Under the pieces are notes generated by a model. That model worked only from the letters and a program-made list of their open reading frames with translations. It did not search any database and had not been told where the DNA came from. Both the position numbers and the translations under genes were made by a program. Positions 1 to 7,041 of a stretch of DNA of 13,062 nt are shown piece after piece (position 1 is the stretch's first letter; each line of letters opens with the position of its first letter). Source of the DNA: Jaaginema sp046541115 (GTDB lineage: Bacteria; Cyanobacteriota; Cyanobacteriia; Cyanobacteriales; Spirulinaceae); the NCBI GenBank assembly GCA_046541115.1, contig JBKHDX010000136.1, positions 1-13,062 on the forward strand, in the 5' to 3' direction.

Positions 1-1
1 T

Positions 2-679
2 AGATGTCTGTCTCAAATTCAAATTCTCTTCAAGGGCTTGGGAAGCAACGCTACTCAAAATGATTATATTCGGATTGTTTCGGACATTGAACAGCGAGTT
101 AAAGAGACACCAGAAGTAAAATCTCAACAAACCTATCAACATATTATTCATCAAATAAAGCAGCAGCAGAAGGCTCTTGATAGTTTGCTCGAACAATGGC
201 AAAAACAGTGGGTTGAAATTAATTCTTCTACACAAGTAAACCAATTAAAAGAGCAGATTATTAGTCAGAAAAATCAATTTACTAAATCTGATAGCCAACA
301 ACAAGTTAATACTATTCTGACAAAGCTTGAAATTAAAATCACTGAATTAAGAAGCCAAGAACAAACAATAGAAAAACAAAAAGCTGCTCAAAAATGGTTT
401 GATGATTTAGCGAATAAACAACAAGAATTTAAGAATTTGGAGAGCGATCGAGTAAAACTTGAAATGGTAAATGGCATTTTAAGTCAGATTACAAGCCAAA
501 AGAATACTCATTTTGAAATCTTGAATAAAGAACAACAGCAATTAATCGAAAAATTTGAAGAGCAATGTCAAGAAATTATCAATCAAGACCGGGAAACTCA
601 AATAATAGCTATATTTCAAAATCTTACTGACGATAAAAAAATTAGTTTATACCAAAAGTTATCACAGTATTTACCATAA
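2..679 (+). CDS. C-terminal end of a large coiled-coil protein, probably the BREX ATPase (BrxC/PglY-like)
   Basis: The frame is open from the left edge of the window to the TAA at 677-679, so only the last 225 or so residues are present and the true start lies outside. A TTG at 38 is in frame but need not be a start. The visible part is rich in Gln, Lys and Glu, with long heptad-like stretches that indicate coiled coil, and ends in a compact helix (TQIIAIFQNLTDDKKISLYQKL). No P-loop is visible; in BREX ATPases it would be far upstream. Assignment rests on position: 39 bases later comes pglZ, then a brxL-like gene, and in type 4 BREX the large P-loop ATPase precedes these two. The coiled-coil tail fits that family but is not diagnostic. 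Another large operon protein is possible. Coding on this strand is secure; the family is inference. Confidence 0.6.
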   Translation, partial: RCLSQIQILFKGLGSNATQNDYIRIVSDIEQRVKETPEVKSQQTYQHIIHQIKQQQKALDSLLEQWQKQWVEINSSTQVNQLKEQIISQKNQFTKSDSQQQVNTILTKLEIKITELRSQEQTIEKQKAAQKWFDDLANKQQEFKNLESDRVKLEMVNGILSQITSQKNTHFEILNKEQQQLIEKFEEQCQEIINQDRETQIIAIFQNLTDDKKISLYQKLSQYLP

Positions 680-718
680 TAATCGGATTAATTAACTTTC
701 AATCTGGTCAAATAGTTG

Positions 719-2923
719 ATGATTAAGCCTAAATTCGTTGTTTTAGACCCAACAGGCATATATCCAGTTCCTAAAGATTACACTTCAATTGCAACAGAAA
801 GGGAGTGGATCGAGTTTTTTGGTCGAAAGAACTGTAATTATTGGGTGAAAGGTAAACGAATTTGTGATTGGACTCGTGAATGGTTAAGAGTTTGGAATCA
901 AACTGATTTAATTGTTGAAGAGAAGAAAAATCCGCGATCGCATTTTGAAGCTTTACTCGCTCCTATTGCTATACCTCCAGATTTAAACGATTCAAAAATT
1001 TTGGCTCTTGTTACTCAACTAGAATCTTACCGTCAAGATAATCCAATTGCTTACTTGCTTTCAGAAGTAACTGATAATAATTTATGGTTTGCAAAACCAT
1101 CAATAGACCATTTAGCTCATTGGTTATCTATTCAAGTTCCTGAAGAATACCAGCTATTAGAACAGGCTTGGCAACATCAAACCAAAGAAAAAACTAGAGA
1201 ACTAGCTAATTATTACCAAACTCAAAATAAACTAAGTTTACTCAAAAGCTGGCTTGGTTTAACTCAGTCGTCGGTTGTAAATCTTGACCCCTTTCCTCAC
1301 AATATTCCTGTCTTTTTGGTTCAAGAATTTAAACAATTTTGGGAAAAACAAATTATTAAAACTAAAGGAAAAGTTTTAGAGACTTTGGCGACTAATCAGC
1401 AAGCAGGAATGAGTGAAATTACTTCCTATGCTTATAACATTCTTAAAGATCGTCCAAGCTGGATTACTCAACAAAGAATCTCGAAACTTTCTGCTTATCT
1501 GACTTCTCAACAACGCAACAACTTAAATAAATTACAACAACCTTCCATACCTCAAACCCTCAATATAGATGCTGACTCCCAGAAGGCTCTCAAGTGGGTA
1601 ACTGAAAGTTATCTTCCTTTTCGACGTTGGGAAATAACTATCAATCGCTCTCCTACTGGAAAAAGAGCGAGTGACAGTATAGCCAATAGTTTTGTCGAAT
1701 GGATAGTGAAACATTATCCTGACTTAAAACTAGACCCCGTTCCCAATTCAACTCTCAACTATAGTGTTGCTTCACGGGTACAAAAACTCTGTGAAGAAAC
1801 TCCAGTTCTTTGGGTCGTGGTTGATGGGTTAGGATGGCTAGATCACCAGGAACTTGTAGCCATTTTAACCGAAAAAAATAGTATGGCTGTTGAAACAGCA
1901 CTCTCACCCCGTTTTAGTATTCTTCCTACTAAGACTGAGTATGCTAAATGGAGTCTTTACACTCAATTACTACCCAATGACTCCACCTGGAATGCTAATG
2001 CAGGAAATGGTTTTCCTCGGATGGGTATGGGAGAACGGTACACGGATAACAGACGACATAAGCTCTATAAAGCATTACAGGATCAGAAGCATCAACTCTA
2101 TTGTTGGGATAGTGATGAGTTAGATAAACTGTATCATCAAGAGCGTGATTGGCAGAATCTTTATCAAGTTCAACGACCTCATACTTTGGAGAAAATTGCT
2201 AGGGAAATTGAGTATTGTTTGGCTCAATATCCTCATCCCGAACAACTTAGAGTGGTCATATCCAGCGACCACGGACAAATGATTGGTGAAATCGAACAAC
2301 TGACTCAGTGTCCAGAAGGAATTACTGCGAAGGGAAGGATGGGAATTGGAAAAACAGATGATACTCGATTCGTTGTTTGTGAAGCTGGACGCTTTGGGTT
2401 ACCTCATGATGTCAGTATTGTTAAGGGGGCTGCTTGCTTAAAAGCTTTTAATCGTACGATGGAAGGAGAAGTTATTGGAACACACGGAGGACTCTTTCCA
2501 GAAGAAGTTGTTGTTGGGGTATCGGTGTTACGTCAGTTTGTTGAGCGATATCCAGTTATTGTTTTTTGTGAGGGAGAAGGAAAAGCTAAACAACCAGGAT
2601 ATTTGACAATAACGATTGATAACTCTAATGAAGTGCCACTCACAGACCTATATTTGCAAATTAATGAACTGACAAGTTTAAAGACAGGAATTTCATTAAA
2701 AGCAATAATTCCAGCTAAAGAAAGGGTTACCCTAAAAATCGATCTTCCCGAATTTCCCGAACTCAGGTTTGATAGTGAAGGAAACCAAATCTTTTTGTCT
2801 GGACAATTAAGTTTTCGTTTTGCTGATACTGAATCTAGAACTAGCTTCTTAGAATCTGATTCTATAATCAAAATTGAGCAAATGTTCCGTAGCGGGTTTG
2901 ATATAGATGAATTTCTTGAATAA
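719..2923 (+). CDS. pglZ: BREX phosphatase-superfamily protein PglZ
   Basis: PglZ is a core BREX protein of the alkaline phosphatase superfamily, needed for BREX defence; its exact substrate is not settled. Numbered from the ATG at 719 (734 residues), the metal-site motif WVVVDGLGW has its Asp at about 369. The LPTKTEYAKW segment follows near 400, SSDHG lies at about 515-519 (Asp517, His518), and THGGLFPEE begins at about 588 (His589). Together these are the expected PglZ-domain signature. The first 360 residues are a mostly helical arm, and the last 120 look beta-rich. A TTG at 716 is directly upstream and in frame; ATG 719 is preferred as the stronger codon, and no convincing Shine-Dalgarno separates them. 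The end overlaps the next gene by 17 bases, implying co-transcription and probably translational coupling. Length and order suggest type 4 BREX. Confidence 0.9.
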   Translation: MIKPKFVVLDPTGIYPVPKDYTSIATEREWIEFFGRKNCNYWVKGKRICDWTREWLRVWNQTDLIVEEKKNPRSHFEALLAPIAIPPDLNDSKILALVTQLESYRQDNPIAYLLSEVTDNNLWFAKPSIDHLAHWLSIQVPEEYQLLEQAWQHQTKEKTRELANYYQTQNKLSLLKSWLGLTQSSVVNLDPFPHNIPVFLVQEFKQFWEKQIIKTKGKVLETLATNQQAGMSEITSYAYNILKDRPSWITQQRISKLSAYLTSQQRNNLNKLQQPSIPQTLNIDADSQKALKWVTESYLPFRRWEITINRSPTGKRASDSIANSFVEWIVKHYPDLKLDPVPNSTLNYSVASRVQKLCEETPVLWVVVDGLGWLDHQELVAILTEKNSMAVETALSPRFSILPTKTEYAKWSLYTQLLPNDSTWNANAGNGFPRMGMGERYTDNRRHKLYKALQDQKHQLYCWDSDELDKLYHQERDWQNLYQVQRPHTLEKIAREIEYCLAQYPHPEQLRVVISSDHGQMIGEIEQLTQCPEGITAKGRMGIGKTDDTRFVVCEAGRFGLPHDVSIVKGAACLKAFNRTMEGEVIGTHGGLFPEEVVVGVSVLRQFVERYPVIVFCEGEGKAKQPGYLTITIDNSNEVPLTDLYLQINELTSLKTGISLKAIIPAKERVTLKIDLPEFPELRFDSEGNQIFLSGQLSFRFADTESRTSFLESDSIIKIEQMFRSGFDIDEFLE

Positions 2924-4355
2924 TTTTGCTTATAACAGTAATTTGGTTCGTGATTGTTTTGAAAATCTAAGCATCGATAAAACTCGGTTGCCTTCGAGTA
3001 ATTTAAATGCTGCTGGTGTCCCCAGTTTTGTGGCAGAATGGTTACTGGATAAGATCGTCCCTGGAACGGGGGTTTTAACTTCAGCAGAACTAGAAAAAAT
3101 CAATAACTTTGTTCAAAAGGCTTTTCCTCGTAAAGACGATAAAGAAGTGATTAAATTTCGTTTGACTCAAGGAGAAATTATTAAGATTATTGCTTTAATG
3201 CAGGTTCGGGTTAAACTCGAGCAGTCTAAAAAGGAGCAGATTCCAGAACCGTTAGCCCGCATTCCTGCCCTAAATTTTGATGAATGTCGCATCTCTACAG
3301 ATTTAGTTGAACGCTATGAAAGGTTACTTCGTCAAGGAGTTTGGGGCAAGATTAGCTTGGCTATGAAGCCTGATGGTGAAGTTGAAATTATCGATTTTGA
3401 TCCCTTTCAATGTTCTAAAGTGAACCTTCTTAGTTATGCTGAATATCGCTCCAAATTTACCACCGAACAATGGCGAGATTTAATGTTTTGTTCGATGGGG
3501 TTCAACCCCGAACATCCTGACTATACTGTAGAAGCAAAAACTTGGATTCTCGCTCGTTTGCTTCCCCTGGTTGAGGCTAATTATCATCTTATGGAACTAG
3601 CTCCCAAGGGAACGGGGAAAAGTTTTGTTTTTGAAAATATTAGTAATAAAGTGGCAATGGTTAGTGGTGGAAAAGTGACACCAGCTAGACTTTTTGTTGA
3701 TGGCAGAACGAGAGAAATTGGTTTACTGGGTCGTCAGGATGTGGTTGTTCTTGATGAGGTTCAAAGTCTAACTTTTGAAAATTCTGATGAAATTATCGGT
3801 CCTCTAAAAAACTATTTAGCGAGTGGTCGTTATAATCGTTCGGGGTTCGCTGATATTTCTAGTGATTGTTCTTTAGTTATGTTGGCAAATATTGAATTGA
3901 ACGAGCAACAACGCCCTTGCGATGAAAATAATTTGATCGCGGATTTACCTAAGTTTTTTAATGAAACAGCATTTCTCGATCGCTTTGGTGGCATTATTCC
4001 AGGGTGGGAAATCCCCAAGTTTCAAAGTAATATGATTGCTTCTCAGATAGGTTTGAAAATGGATTTCTTTGGCGAAGTTTTACTGTCTCTACGCCAGGAT
4101 AACCGATTTATCCAATATGCTAAACAACATACTCATTTTGATCGAGTAACTGTTAGAGATCAAAATGCTATTATCAAGTCAGCTTCTGGGTTTTTAAAGA
4201 TTTTATATCCGCACTTAAAATTGACTTTGGCAGATTATGAGCGTGATTGCTTAAAACCTGCTAAAGAACTGCGCCAAGCTATCCGCACAATGCTGTACCA
4301 TTTTGATGATGAATTTAAACAGTATGGTAGAGCAATATATGTAGAAGCAGAATGA
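2907..4355 (+). CDS. brxL: BrxL-like AAA+ ATPase of BREX, short form without Lon protease domain
   Basis: BrxL is the Lon-related AAA+ protein of BREX systems and acts with the other Brx/Pgl proteins against phage DNA. At 482 residues this matches the short BrxL-type family rather than the roughly 680-residue type 1 protein. Walker A is APKGTGKS at 232-239 (Lys238), Walker B is VVVLDEVQ at 279-286 (Asp283, Glu284), and a sensor/arginine-finger-like FLDRFGG has its Arg at 359. Upstream of the ATPase is an N-terminal segment of about 230 residues with the SFVAEWLLDK motif near residue 40. After the AAA+ core only about 120 helical residues remain, with no Lon Ser-Lys proteolytic region. The ATG lies inside the end of pglZ, so translation is probably coupled. 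The gene ends in TGA overlapping a possible ATG (ATGA). Base composition matches pglZ. Confidence 0.85.
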   Translation: MNFLNNFAYNSNLVRDCFENLSIDKTRLPSSNLNAAGVPSFVAEWLLDKIVPGTGVLTSAELEKINNFVQKAFPRKDDKEVIKFRLTQGEIIKIIALMQVRVKLEQSKKEQIPEPLARIPALNFDECRISTDLVERYERLLRQGVWGKISLAMKPDGEVEIIDFDPFQCSKVNLLSYAEYRSKFTTEQWRDLMFCSMGFNPEHPDYTVEAKTWILARLLPLVEANYHLMELAPKGTGKSFVFENISNKVAMVSGGKVTPARLFVDGRTREIGLLGRQDVVVLDEVQSLTFENSDEIIGPLKNYLASGRYNRSGFADISSDCSLVMLANIELNEQQRPCDENNLIADLPKFFNETAFLDRFGGIIPGWEIPKFQSNMIASQIGLKMDFFGEVLLSLRQDNRFIQYAKQHTHFDRVTVRDQNAIIKSASGFLKILYPHLKLTLADYERDCLKPAKELRQAIRTMLYHFDDEFKQYGRAIYVEAE

Positions 4356-4497
4356 AGGAAATTAATGACTTGACATTGAATTATCCTATCTATGTTACCA
4401 ATCGCGCACTGCTTCTGTATACTTTCAAGTAACTAACGGAATGATACATTACACGACAGCAGTATTGGATGACGCACGCAGGATTGACCCGATTTAG
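4352..4497 (+). pseudogene. possible frameshifted remnant of a gene following brxL
   Basis: An ATG at 4352 overlaps the brxL stop as ATGA, the usual arrangement for a coupled downstream gene, but the frame closes after 26 codons (MKEINDLTLNYPIYVTNRAL and six more residues). A different frame (codons starting at 4369) runs open across the same stretch to a TAG at 4495 and reads like protein, including YFQVTNGMIHYTTAVLDDAR. One or two frameshifts could join them. I do not recognise the family, and chance cannot be excluded at this length. It may be the decayed start of a further gene of the defence operon. Confidence 0.25.
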
Positions 4498-4740
4498 GGT
4501 GATGAAATAGCTAAATATCCGAGGGGGTTGTCAAGGGGTAGAGTTAGCTGGTGTACGATTAAGGGAAGTGGTTTTTAGGTCTGGGGAGATAGTAAAGTAT
4601 TAAAATAGCGAGACAACTTGTGGGTTCTTAGGCAGTAGGAAAAGAATGAAAAGTCGAGGAAAAATTTGACAAAGGGCTGAAAGAGGGAACAGGGGAAAAA
4701 GTTAGAGATTAATAAATAATTAACAACGAAACATAAAACT
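4356..4740. other. gene-poor stretch between the BREX block and the ABC transporter gene
   Basis: These 385 bases hold no intact gene. Apart from the possible remnant at the left end, the right half is purine-rich, and a TTGACA-like hexamer occurs at about 4668 without a convincing -10 partner at normal spacing. No hairpin plus T-run was found that would serve as a clear terminator for the BREX operon. Composition changes across this stretch from AT-rich, HIP1-poor DNA on the left to HIP1-rich DNA on the right, so it probably contains the border of the acquired block. I saw no tRNA gene, integrase or direct-repeat attachment site here. Confidence 0.5.
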
Positions 4741-5589
4741 ATGTCTGCTGTTACATTAGAAAACGTTTCTAAGGTTTATGATAAAGTCCCGGTGGTCAAT
4801 CATCTCTCGTTTGCGATTGAGACGGGGGAGGTGTTTGGTTTACTCGGGCCCAATGGTGCAGGAAAATCGACCACGATTCGGATGTTGATTTCCCTAACTG
4901 AACCGACTGAGGGAAAAATCGCGATCGCGGGTTATGATGTGGCTCGATCTCCGGTGCAAGTCAAGCAAAATATCGGGGTGGTGTTGCAACAAACCAGCGT
5001 CGATGGGGATTTGACGGTGTGGGAAAATTTGGAGTTTCACGGACGAATGCACCATATCCCCAACCCCAAGCGCAAAAAAGCGATCGCCCAATGGCTTGAA
5101 TATGTGCAACTGAGCGATCGCGCTTCGGACTTGGTAAAAACTCTATCGGGGGGGATGAAGCGCCGCTTACAAATCGCCAGAGCGCTTCTCCATGAGCCAC
5201 AAGTGCTGTTTCTCGACGAGCCGACGGTGGGACTCGATCCGCAGAATCGCCGCCGCTTGTGGGAGATTATTCGCGATCTCAATCGCAAGGGGGTAACGAT
5301 GCTGCTCACGACCCACTACATGGAAGAAGTGGAGTTTTTGTGCGATCGCATTGGCATTATGGAAGCCGGAGAGTTAATTGAATTAGGAACATTAGAACAG
5401 TTTCGCTCGAAATATGGTGAAGGATTGGTGATTACCCAACGAGGCGATCGCATCGAGTCGCAGTTTTTCCCAACCCTCCAAGAAGCCAATCAATATCTTG
5501 ACAATCAACCGGATAAAACAGGCATGATGTCTCGCGAATCGAACTTAGAAGACATCTTTGTACAGTTAACCGGACGTAAATTAGATTAA
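4741..5589 (+). CDS. ABC transporter ATP-binding protein (ABC-2 / DrrA-like exporter type)
   Basis: This is the nucleotide-binding subunit of an ABC exporter; it would sit on the cytoplasmic face and hydrolyse ATP for a membrane partner. All ABC motifs are intact in 282 residues: Walker A GPNGAGKST at 36-44, Q-loop VVLQQTSVD near 83, signature LSGGMKRR at 135-142, Walker B VLFLDEP with Asp159 and Glu160, and switch His192. The C-terminal end NLEDIFVQLTGRKLD is typical of the ATPases that pair with ABC-2 permeases such as daunorubicin-type or YadG-like exporters. No permease gene lies beside it: the left neighbour is non-coding and scpB follows after 20 bases. The membrane partner must be elsewhere, and the substrate cannot be told from the sequence. 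The gene is rich in HIP1 sites, consistent with long residence in the genome. Confidence 0.93.
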   Translation: MSAVTLENVSKVYDKVPVVNHLSFAIETGEVFGLLGPNGAGKSTTIRMLISLTEPTEGKIAIAGYDVARSPVQVKQNIGVVLQQTSVDGDLTVWENLEFHGRMHHIPNPKRKKAIAQWLEYVQLSDRASDLVKTLSGGMKRRLQIARALLHEPQVLFLDEPTVGLDPQNRRRLWEIIRDLNRKGVTMLLTTHYMEEVEFLCDRIGIMEAGELIELGTLEQFRSKYGEGLVITQRGDRIESQFFPTLQEANQYLDNQPDKTGMMSRESNLEDIFVQLTGRKLD

Positions 5590-5609
5590 TTGCTGATTTA
5601 GCCTTTTAT

Positions 5610-6140
5610 ATGACTCAATCTCCTGTTATTGCCGATCTAGCCCCCGTTATTGAAGCGATTTTATACCTCAAAGGTCAGCCCCTCACCCTCACCGAAATTG
5701 CCGAATATGCCGGGTGCGATCGCGATTTAGCCCAAGAAGCCCTTTTGGATTTAATGGACGACTATGCCCACCGCAACAGCGCCTTAGAAGTGGTAGAAAG
5801 CCCTGCTGGGTATAGCTTACAACTGCGGTCTTCCTTTCAGGATTTAATTCAAAATCTCGTCCCGGCAGAATTAGGGACAGGAGCATTACGGACATTAGCC
5901 GCGATCGCGATTAAAAGCCCCCTGTTACAAACAGAACTCATCGAACTGCGGGGAAGTAGCGCTTATCAGCACGTTCAAGAATTAGTCGAGTTAAACCTCA
6001 TTCGCAAACGCCGTCAAGCCGATGGCCGCTCGTTTTGGCTCGAAGTCACGAACAAGTTTCATCAATATTTTGAGATTGACGATCGACTGCAAATGTTAGC
6101 CGCTTCCGAGTTTACTCCAGAAGCCGATGGGGAAGCATAA
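5610..6140 (+). CDS. scpB: segregation and condensation protein ScpB
   Basis: ScpB is the kleisin-associated subunit of the SMC-ScpAB complex, which compacts and segregates the chromosome. The 176-residue product has the tandem winged-helix layout: the first unit at about 9-82 opens with PVIEAILYLKGQPLTLTEIA, the second at about 88-150 contains LRTLAAIAIKSPLLQTEL and the wing LIRKRRQADGRSFWLEVT. Length is normal for cyanobacterial ScpB. The ATG at 5610 follows the ABC ATPase stop by 20 bases, so the two may share a transcript, though no functional link is known. Neither scpA nor smc is in the window. HIP1 sites occur inside the gene. Confidence 0.9.
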   Translation: MTQSPVIADLAPVIEAILYLKGQPLTLTEIAEYAGCDRDLAQEALLDLMDDYAHRNSALEVVESPAGYSLQLRSSFQDLIQNLVPAELGTGALRTLAAIAIKSPLLQTELIELRGSSAYQHVQELVELNLIRKRRQADGRSFWLEVTNKFHQYFEIDDRLQMLAASEFTPEADGEA

Positions 6141-6159
6141 AAGCGAAAATAGAGGAAAT

Positions 6160-6177
6160 TTAGGCGCGATCGCCTAA
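6160..6177 (+). terminator. HIP1-centred hairpin after scpB, possible weak terminator
   Basis: TTAGGCG at 6160-6166 pairs perfectly with CGCCTAA at 6171-6177, with a four-base loop, 19 bases after the scpB stop. A HIP1 octamer forms the centre. No T-run follows, so it is at best a weak or factor-assisted terminator, and may only be a HIP1 site in a palindromic context. Confidence 0.3.
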
Positions 6178-6195
6178 TCCCTCAATTCCCCTCAT

Positions 6196-6565
6196 CAAAA
6201 CCTCCTGGGTCTGAAACCCCTTCCTTAAAGGACGGCTTTGTATTTTTCGGGTAAAATTGGAAATATCGAGAAGCGAAAACCAAGGCTATTCGATATCAGC
6301 ACCTTGAAAATTGGATATAGCGGGTTTCGTGTCGAAAAGCTGACACGAGTAAAATAGCCAAGCAACAAGTACAGTCTTTGTTGGACACCGTACCGCCGGG
6401 CTTGCGGAATCGGGACTCTCTCATTGGGTTAAAAAGTCTGTGGACATGGCGTAAGACGGGGACATAACTAATGAAAGTTAGTGGTGTACGCAGATGTGAG
6501 TGAAGCAGAAACTTAAATCGTAAGGTTTAGGAATCACCGTCCGTTTACGGCGGTGAGGAGGTCAA
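6196..6565 (+). mobile_element. tnpB-less IS200/IS605-type derivative (MITE/PATE-like), about 370 bases
   Basis: The left end (CTGGGTCTGAAACCCC from 6205, then an imperfect hairpin to 6239) aligns with the left end of the tnpB element at about 7071-7105. The right end GGAATCACCG from 6530, a hairpin at 6535-6555, then GAGGAGGTCAA to 6565 matches the plan of the other right end (AAGAATCCCCG, hairpin, AGTATGTCAA). Both stop in TCAA, the usual IS605-family right cleavage tetranucleotide. No intact protein is encoded between them. One frame near the right end still reads CGHGVRRGHN, stops, then ADVSEAET, resembling the usual tail of a cyanobacterial TnpB. It is therefore probably a deletion derivative that a transposase elsewhere could mobilise. 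The left boundary is approximate. Confidence 0.65.
6327..6565 (+). ncRNA. candidate omega-RNA-like structured RNA of the tnpB-less element
   Basis: The right part of the element contains a series of local stems: TCGTGTC/GACACGA (6327-6333 with 6342-6348), CCGC/GCGG (6393-6396 with 6404-6407), ACTAA/TTAGT (6467-6471 with 6478-6482), and the terminal right-end hairpin at 6535-6555. In IS605-family elements the TnpB guide RNA comes from exactly this 3' region, with the guide copied from DNA beyond the right end (here from 6566). No protein gene occupies the stretch, so the structure is not a by-product of coding. That it is expressed or used by a TnpB is inference; the cognate TnpB need not be the one in this window. 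Confidence 0.4.
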
Positions 6566-6619
6566 AAATCTTGAGCATCGTTTACAGTAGAAAGTAAGTT
6601 CGTTCTCGTTACTTCACTA

Positions 6620-6946
6620 ATGGTATTTAACCCCAACTTCTTCAATTCCGAAGCCACAGAAACACCCCAAGAGAACCTATTACTGGAATATTTACAGCAA
6701 CAGCGACCGGAAATTTTAGAACAAATTGCCCAATCTGCGACCCCAGATGTGCAGCAAATTATCGCTCAAAACGTCCAAGGCTTACTGGGAATGCTACCGA
6801 GTGATGATTTTGATGTTCAAGTCACCACCAATCGCGAAAGTATTGCCAACTTACTCGTATCAGCCATGATGACCGGCTATTTTCTACGTCAAATGGAACA
6901 GCGCATGGAACTCGATGTGCAGCTTGGGGATTCGGGCTTGATTTAA
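6620..6946 (+). CDS. DUF760 family protein
   Basis: The 108-residue product matches the DUF760 family of cyanobacteria and plastid-bearing plants, whose function is unknown. Typical features are the N-terminal LLEYLQQQRPEILEQIAQSA stretch, the short MLPSDDFDVQVTTNRESIAN segment, and the final helix LLVSAMMTGYFLRQMEQRMEL at about 75-97. No signal peptide or membrane segment is convincing, so it is probably soluble. It stands alone between two IS200/IS605-type units, both on the same strand. The ATG at 6620 has no clear Shine-Dalgarno sequence; a six-base stem AAGTAA/TTACTT (6592-6597 with 6609-6614) lies just before it. The upstream element's right end is only 55 bases away, so insertion may have separated the gene from its original promoter region. 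Confidence 0.85.
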   Translation: MVFNPNFFNSEATETPQENLLLEYLQQQRPEILEQIAQSATPDVQQIIAQNVQGLLGMLPSDDFDVQVTTNRESIANLLVSAMMTGYFLRQMEQRMELDVQLGDSGLI

Positions 6947-6983
6947 ATTCCAGCTTTTGGAAAACCCAAATCCCTGCATTTAG

Positions 6984-7018
6984 CCCGTAAAATTGGCGAT
7001 TTTTACGGGAAAATCGCC
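6984..7018 (+). promoter_or_regulatory. two interleaved, mutually exclusive perfect hairpins after the DUF760 gene
   Basis: CCCGTAAAA at 6984-6992 pairs perfectly with TTTTACGGG at 7001-7009. GGCGATTTT at 6995-7003 pairs perfectly with AAAATCGCC at 7010-7018. The two nine-base stems share sequence and cannot form together. The site lies 38 bases after the DUF760 stop and just before the tnpB element. It may be a transcription terminator (working in either direction) or a piece of a dispersed repeat. No long T-run follows. Confidence 0.5.
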
Positions 7019-7041
7019 TCGGATTGTCAATTTTGCGCGGC

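Noticed and set aside
4356..4740. tRNA or integrase attachment site at the defence-block border
   Set aside because: No cloverleaf, no direct repeat and no integrase could be seen in the gap.
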